NCBI RefSeq assembly: GCF_008364685.1
Contig: NZ_VTTL01000002.1
Span: 1-64,000, forward strand
Direction of reading: 5' to 3'
From: Xanthobacter oligotrophicus
GTDB lineage: Bacteria > Pseudomonadota > Alphaproteobacteria > Rhizobiales > Xanthobacteraceae
DNA length: 64,000 nucleotides
Part shown: one piece after another, positions 60,376 through 64,000 of the stretch
Layout of the letters: every line of letters begins with the position of its first letter
Position numbering within the stretch: position 1 is the first letter of the stretch
Notes under the pieces: generated by a model
What the model saw: the letters and a program-made list of their open reading frames with translations, nothing else
Database searches by the model: none
What the model was told of the DNA's origin: nothing
Program-made: the position numbers and the translations under genes

Positions 60376-60810
60376 TCAGCCGGCGCTGACCAGGTCCGCG
60401 GTGGGCTGCACGACGGGGGATGGAGCCGGACGCGCCAGCCGGCGCGCGCGCTGCATCACCGAGCCGATGCGCCGGTAGAGCAGCCGCGGCGCGAGCGGTG
60501 CGCCAAGCGCGGCGTCATAGCCGGCGCGGCTTGCGGCCCGTACAAGAAGCTGGGCCGGGACTTCCGCGATCAGCACGGCAGGAATGCCGGCACCAAAGCG
60601 GAAGGGATTGGCAGGGGCATCCTCCGGATCGTCCACCTGAACGACGAGTACGTCGGCCGATCCCAGCACAGCGGGATCGGTGACTTCGTCGAGCGCAGCG
60701 GCCTCGCGCACCGAACCGACGCCAAGCGCGGTCAGGGCAGCTTTGGTCGCAAGGCGACGTTCCATATGGGAATCAACCAGAAGAATGCGGGCGATCGGCA
60801 ACACCTTCAT
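60376..60810 (-). CDS. Degenerate response-regulator receiver-like protein
   Basis: A 144-residue protein with a CheY-like pattern. The first strand is RILLVDSHMERRLATKAALT, followed by VLVVQVDDPEDAPANP at the phospho-acceptor position and AVLIAEVPAQLLVRAASRAG. In a functional receiver an acidic pair follows the first strand and a Lys-Pro lies near the end; here only one acidic residue remains (VDSH) and the Lys position reads GAPLAP. This points to a pseudo-receiver that works without phosphorylation. It has no output domain and no obvious partner; the tail is Pro/Arg-rich. Confidence 0.65.
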   Translation of the reverse strand: MKVLPIARILLVDSHMERRLATKAALTALGVGSVREAAALDEVTDPAVLGSADVLVVQVDDPEDAPANPFRFGAGIPAVLIAEVPAQLLVRAASRAGYDAALGAPLAPRLLYRRIGSVMQRARRLARPAPSPVVQPTADLVSAG

Positions 60811-61011
60811 GAGGCGCTCCAGGTCGGGGCGCGCCTGAGTGCAATCCGCCTGAAAGGCAGGGCTTGGGCGCGCGCGTTGAGCAGCTCCCCAGTGCGACCC
60901 CGCAATCCCACTGGAATACCATGATTATACCGCCCCACCCGCGCCAACGCAACAGAATACGTTTTCGGGCTCCAAGATCGGTACAAACTGTCGCCCGCCC
61001 CCAGGCGGCGG

Positions 61012-62715
61012 TCAGCGACGGATGGAGCCGAGGATACCGCGCAGGATGGCCCGGCCGAGCCCCGTGGCCACGGTGCGCGCCACCTGATTCACCACCACCT
61101 CGGTGGTGGTCATGCGAGTGCTGGGCCGGCCACCGCCCCGCGCCGGGCCGGACGGCGCCCTGCCGGCGGCCGGACCGGTGCCGAGCACGCTGTCGAGCAC
61201 CCCGCCGAGAAAGCCGCCGCCGTCGGAAGCCGCCGCCTCCTGCGGGGCGGCCTTCTCCTCGATACGCTTCTGCAGCATCTCGAAAGCTGATTCGCGATCG
61301 ATGGGCGCGTCGTAGATGTGCCCCACCGGGCTCCTGGCCAGGATCGCCGCGCGCTCCTCCGCGCTCAGCGGGCCGATGCGGCCGCTGGGCGGGCGGATGA
61401 GGGTGCGTTCCACCATGGAGGGCACGCCGTTGCCTTCCAGCATGGACACCAGCGCCTCGCCCTTGCCCAGTTCCATGATGACCTGGGCGGTGTCGAGATC
61501 AGGATTAGGCCGGAAGGTCTCGGCCGCAGCCTTCACCGCCTTCTGGTCGCGGGGCGTGAAGGCGCGCAGGGCGTGCTGCACCCGGTTGCCAAGCTGGGCC
61601 AGCACGCTTTCGGGAATATCCAGCGGGTTCTGGGAGACGAAATAGACGCCCACCCCCTTGGAGCGGATGAGGCGGACCACCTGCTCCACCTTGTCGAGCA
61701 GCGCCTTGGGCGCCTCGTCGAAGAGCAGATGGGCCTCGTCGAAGAAGAAGACGAGCTTCGGCTTGTCCGGATCGCCCACCTCGGGCAACCGCTCGAAAAG
61801 TTCCGACAGAAGCCACAGCAGAAAGCAGGCATAAAGCCGCGGTGCGCCCATCAGCTTGTCTGCGGCCAGCACCGAAATGGTACCGTAGCCCGTGCGATCC
61901 ACCCGCATCAGGTCGGCGATATTCAGCGCAGGCTCGCCGAAGAACTTGTCCGCTCCCTGATTCTCCAGCACCAGAAGCTGGCGCTGGATGGCTCCGACGC
62001 TCTGCGCCGAGACGTTGCCATACTTGGTGGTGAGGGTGGAGGCGGTCTGGGCGACCTCGGCCAGCATGGCCCTGAGGTCCTTGAGATCGAGGATCGGCAG
62101 GCCCTGCTCGTCGGCGAGGCGGAACACGATGTTGAGCACGCCCTCCTGGGTGTCGTTGAGGCCCATGAGGCGCGCCAGAAGCAGCGGCCCCATCTCCGAC
62201 ACGGTGGCGCGGATGGGGTGGCCCTGCTCGCCGAACAGGTCCCAGAAGATCACCGGGAAGCTGTCGGGGGTGTAGGTGAGGCCCACCTCCTGCGCCCGCT
62301 CGACCAGGAAATCCTTGGCCTCGCCGAGAGCGGCCACGCCGGAGAGGTCGCCCTTGATGTCGGCCGCGAAGACCGGCACCCCGGCCCGCGAAAACCCTTC
62401 GGCCAAGACCTGCAGCGTCACGGTCTTGCCGGTGCCGGTGGCACCGGTCACCAGGCCGTGGCGGTTGGCGAGGCGCAGGGTGAGATATTCATCCTTGGCG
62501 CTGGTGCCTGCTTTCGCCGCTTCGCTGCGACCAAGGAAGCTGCGCCCCACCAGGATGCGGCCGTCGCCTTCCTCCTGTGCCGCCGGCCCCCAAGGATTGG
62601 GGTTGGCCTGCGGCTCGGCCTGTCCCGGAGATGCGGGTGCCGCCGCGCCTGCCGCCGGTGCCTTGCCCGTTCTCGGGCCGGTGGCGGGCGGGCGGGTGGA
62701 AGGGGTGCGTGCCAT
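61012..62715 (-). CDS. HerA-like P-loop ATPase (DUF853 family)
   Basis: A 567-residue ATPase related to the HerA/FtsK group. After a 45-residue Pro/Ala tail comes [17 protein letters not shown]. The P-loop is [18 protein letters not shown], Walker B is [17 protein letters not shown], and [20 protein letters not shown] is the sensor region. The C-terminus has a Gly/Arg-rich tail that ends in a helix. Bacterial members of this family are poorly understood and are often called helicase-like. A GGAG site lies before the ATG at 62715. The gene is divergent from a small conserved gene at 62980. Confidence 0.85.
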   Translation of the reverse strand: MARTPSTRPPATGPRTGKAPAAGAAAPASPGQAEPQANPNPWGPAAQEEGDGRILVGRSFLGRSEAAKAGTSAKDEYLTLRLANRHGLVTGATGTGKTVTLQVLAEGFSRAGVPVFAADIKGDLSGVAALGEAKDFLVERAQEVGLTYTPDSFPVIFWDLFGEQGHPIRATVSEMGPLLLARLMGLNDTQEGVLNIVFRLADEQGLPILDLKDLRAMLAEVAQTASTLTTKYGNVSAQSVGAIQRQLLVLENQGADKFFGEPALNIADLMRVDRTGYGTISVLAADKLMGAPRLYACFLLWLLSELFERLPEVGDPDKPKLVFFFDEAHLLFDEAPKALLDKVEQVVRLIRSKGVGVYFVSQNPLDIPESVLAQLGNRVQHALRAFTPRDQKAVKAAAETFRPNPDLDTAQVIMELGKGEALVSMLEGNGVPSMVERTLIRPPSGRIGPLSAEERAAILARSPVGHIYDAPIDRESAFEMLQKRIEEKAAPQEAAASDGGGFLGGVLDSVLGTGPAAGRAPSGPARGGGRPSTRMTTTEVVVNQVARTVATGLGRAILRGILGSIRR

Positions 62716-62979
62716 TGCGTGCTCCTCGGCGCGATCCTCGCATCGACGCATGCAACAGCGACGAATCGCCGGATGCATCCGGTCTCCTCGATCCGAGGTT
62801 TTCGCCCGCCCCCGCCTGGCGGGCAAGCAAATTGCGCCGCTGCCTAGCGGCATCCCCTGCCCCGCCCCCTCCTCGCCTGAGGCCGGCCCGAGCTGCCCTT
62901 GCGCGCAGGCTCTGCCGCCTGCACTGTGCCGCCCCGCCTGCCGGGCGATGCGGCGCAAGGAGCGGGCGAAGGAGCGCGC

Positions 62980-63360
62980 ATGGACGATCTGATCGCATAC
63001 CTTCGGACCCGCCTCGACCTGGACGAGGCCACCGCCCGCGCGGTGGTGGTTATCGTCATCCAGTTTCTCGGCAAGGAGGCACCAGCCGATGTGCTCGCGC
63101 CCCTGTTCGCGGTGCATCCCTGGGCCGAAGCCTTGACCGCCGAGGCCCCCGAGGTGGACGCCACCGAGCTGTCCGAGCGCCATTTCGGCGGCATGGCCCG
63201 GCTGATGCTCGTGGCCGACCGGATGATGGCCCACGGCCTCACCATGGCCCAGGTCCAGTTCGCCGTGCACGAGGTCGTGGCCTATGCCCGCACCACGGTG
63301 GGCGACGAGCCGGTGAACCGCCTGGTGCGCGCCGTTCCCGGCCTGCGGCAGGTGGTGTGA
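62980..63360 (+). CDS. Small conserved protein, unknown function
   Basis: A 126-residue helical protein with an AAGGAG ribosome binding site. It reads [20 protein letters not shown], then [20 protein letters not shown] and a C-terminal helix [20 protein letters not shown]. The layout is like small alphaproteobacterial proteins of the DUF2267 or related helical families, but I cannot place it with certainty. It is divergent from the HerA-like gene and 81 bases before the next gene. Confidence 0.65.
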   Translation: MDDLIAYLRTRLDLDEATARAVVVIVIQFLGKEAPADVLAPLFAVHPWAEALTAEAPEVDATELSERHFGGMARLMLVADRMMAHGLTMAQVQFAVHEVVAYARTTVGDEPVNRLVRAVPGLRQVV

Positions 63361-63441
63361 GCGGCGGCGATTGACTTGGTCCCGGGTTGTGGCGTGATCT
63401 TACCCGCCGGCACATAAGCCGGCCGCGATAAGGGGAAACGC

Positions 63442-63849
63442 ATGTCCTATCCGATCATCGACATCGAGGGCATCGGGGCGGTGTTCGCGGAAAAGCTGAA
63501 GGGCGCCGGCATCACCACCACGGACGCATTGCTCGAAAAGGCCAAGTCGCCCAAGGGCCGCAAGGAACTTGCGGGCGCGAGCGGAATCGACGAGAGCCGC
63601 ATCCTCAAATGGGCCAACATGGCCGACCTGATGCGCATCAAGGGCGTGGGCGAGGAATATTCCGAGCTTCTGGAGGCCGCCGGCGTGGACACCGTGAAGG
63701 AGCTGAAGACCCGCGTCCCAGCCAACCTCACCAAGTCCATGGCCGACGTGAACGCCCAGAAGAAGCTGGTGCGCGCGCTGCCCACCGAGAGCATGGTGGA
63801 GAAGTGGGTGGCCCAGGCCAAGGACCTGCCCGCCGTCCTCACCTATTGA
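63442..63849 (+). CDS. DUF4332-family protein with helix-hairpin-helix-like motifs
   Basis: A 135-residue protein. Two short hairpin motifs resemble those of DNA-binding helix-hairpin-helix proteins: IDIEGIGAVFAEKLKGAGIT near the start and MRIKGVGEEYSELLEAAGVD in the middle. The layout matches DUF4332 proteins, whose function is not established. AGGGGAAACGC precedes the ATG. It follows the previous small gene in the same direction. Confidence 0.8.
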   Translation: MSYPIIDIEGIGAVFAEKLKGAGITTTDALLEKAKSPKGRKELAGASGIDESRILKWANMADLMRIKGVGEEYSELLEAAGVDTVKELKTRVPANLTKSMADVNAQKKLVRALPTESMVEKWVAQAKDLPAVLTY

Positions 63850-64000
63850 CGCTCCAACCGCTCCGGCCCGGTCAGCCGGGCTCATGCGTTGCAACCTGTC
63901 CGCCGGGACGGCCCGGCCCTCCGGCGGACACATGCATGTCCCAAGAGCGCACAGGGTCCGGCGCACGCCATCTGCGGCCGGGACAAGCCGGCGCCTTTTC

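Overview
This 64 kb window is GC-rich, densely coded chromosomal DNA from an alphaproteobacterium. The best fit is the order Hyphomicrobiales, and probably the Xanthobacteraceae (Xanthobacter/Azorhizobium/Ancylobacter-like). That placement rests on protein style, gene content and family-level resemblance only; no 16S rRNA gene is present and no database search was possible. It looks like a real chromosome segment rather than a plasmid or prophage: it carries tuf, three tRNA genes, rlmB, glyQS, mrp, cobT and sodB, and I see no integrase, transposase, phage gene or CRISPR array.

Layout. 1-1.3 kb: the start of tuf, a small lipoprotein, tRNA-Gly and tRNA-Tyr, all on the minus strand (an altered version of the classic tRNA-tuf operon). 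1.5-4.8 kb: rlmB, an MFS transporter with a strong terminator, and tRNA-Thr. 5.1-12.4 kb: an IclR-controlled catabolic cluster (aldehyde dehydrogenase, citrate-synthase/citryl-CoA-lyase-like protein, type III CoA-transferase, tricarballylate-dehydrogenase-like flavoprotein, ABC binding protein), whose substrate I cannot name. 12.7-14.5 kb: a ribbon-helix-helix regulator followed by a PHB-depolymerase-like esterase. 14.6-16.1 kb: an aldose-1-epimerase-like gene and an orphan Rieske ferredoxin of toluene-monooxygenase type. 16.1-23.1 kb: an organosulfur locus (ATPase, two permeases, binding protein, AtsK/TauD-type dioxygenase) divergent from an AprAB-like flavoprotein/ferredoxin pair. 23.4-28.6 kb: a multicopper oxidase with a C-terminal FG-GAP region, thioredoxin 2 and a PAS-GGDEF cyclase.

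28.7-33.6 kb: a heavy-metal island in which a CzcCBA efflux system has collapsed into one short czcC-czcA fusion beside two small periplasmic proteins. It is followed by an apparently intact MerR regulator and Zn/Cd/Pb P-type ATPase that share a textbook MerR promoter. 33.7-36.8 kb: LysR, aldo/keto reductase, a 230-bp palindromic repeat and an SDR. 36.8-40.8 kb: the homogentisate (tyrosine) degradation operon hmgA-fahA-maiA with a divergent MarR regulator. 41.0-44.2 kb: glyQ-glyS, where glyS contains a patch of atypical codon use. 44.3-49.7 kb: a TRAP binding protein, the Fe-S carrier Mrp with a His-Gly run, a UDG/MBL/GST gene chain and a nuclease-like protein. 49.8-55.8 kb: histidine kinase, cobT, a proline-rich membrane protein, Fe/Mn superoxide dismutase and a GT39-type glycosyltransferase. 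55.9-63.9 kb: a phytase-type esterase, a ZntB/CorA transporter, an M20 peptidase, a degenerate receiver protein, a HerA-like ATPase and two small conserved proteins.

The most interesting material is accessory: the unassigned CoA-dependent pathway at 5.1-12.3 kb, the sulfur locus with its flavoprotein/ferredoxin pair, the collapsed czc operon, and the orphan Rieske protein. I found no obviously unprecedented defence or mobile system.
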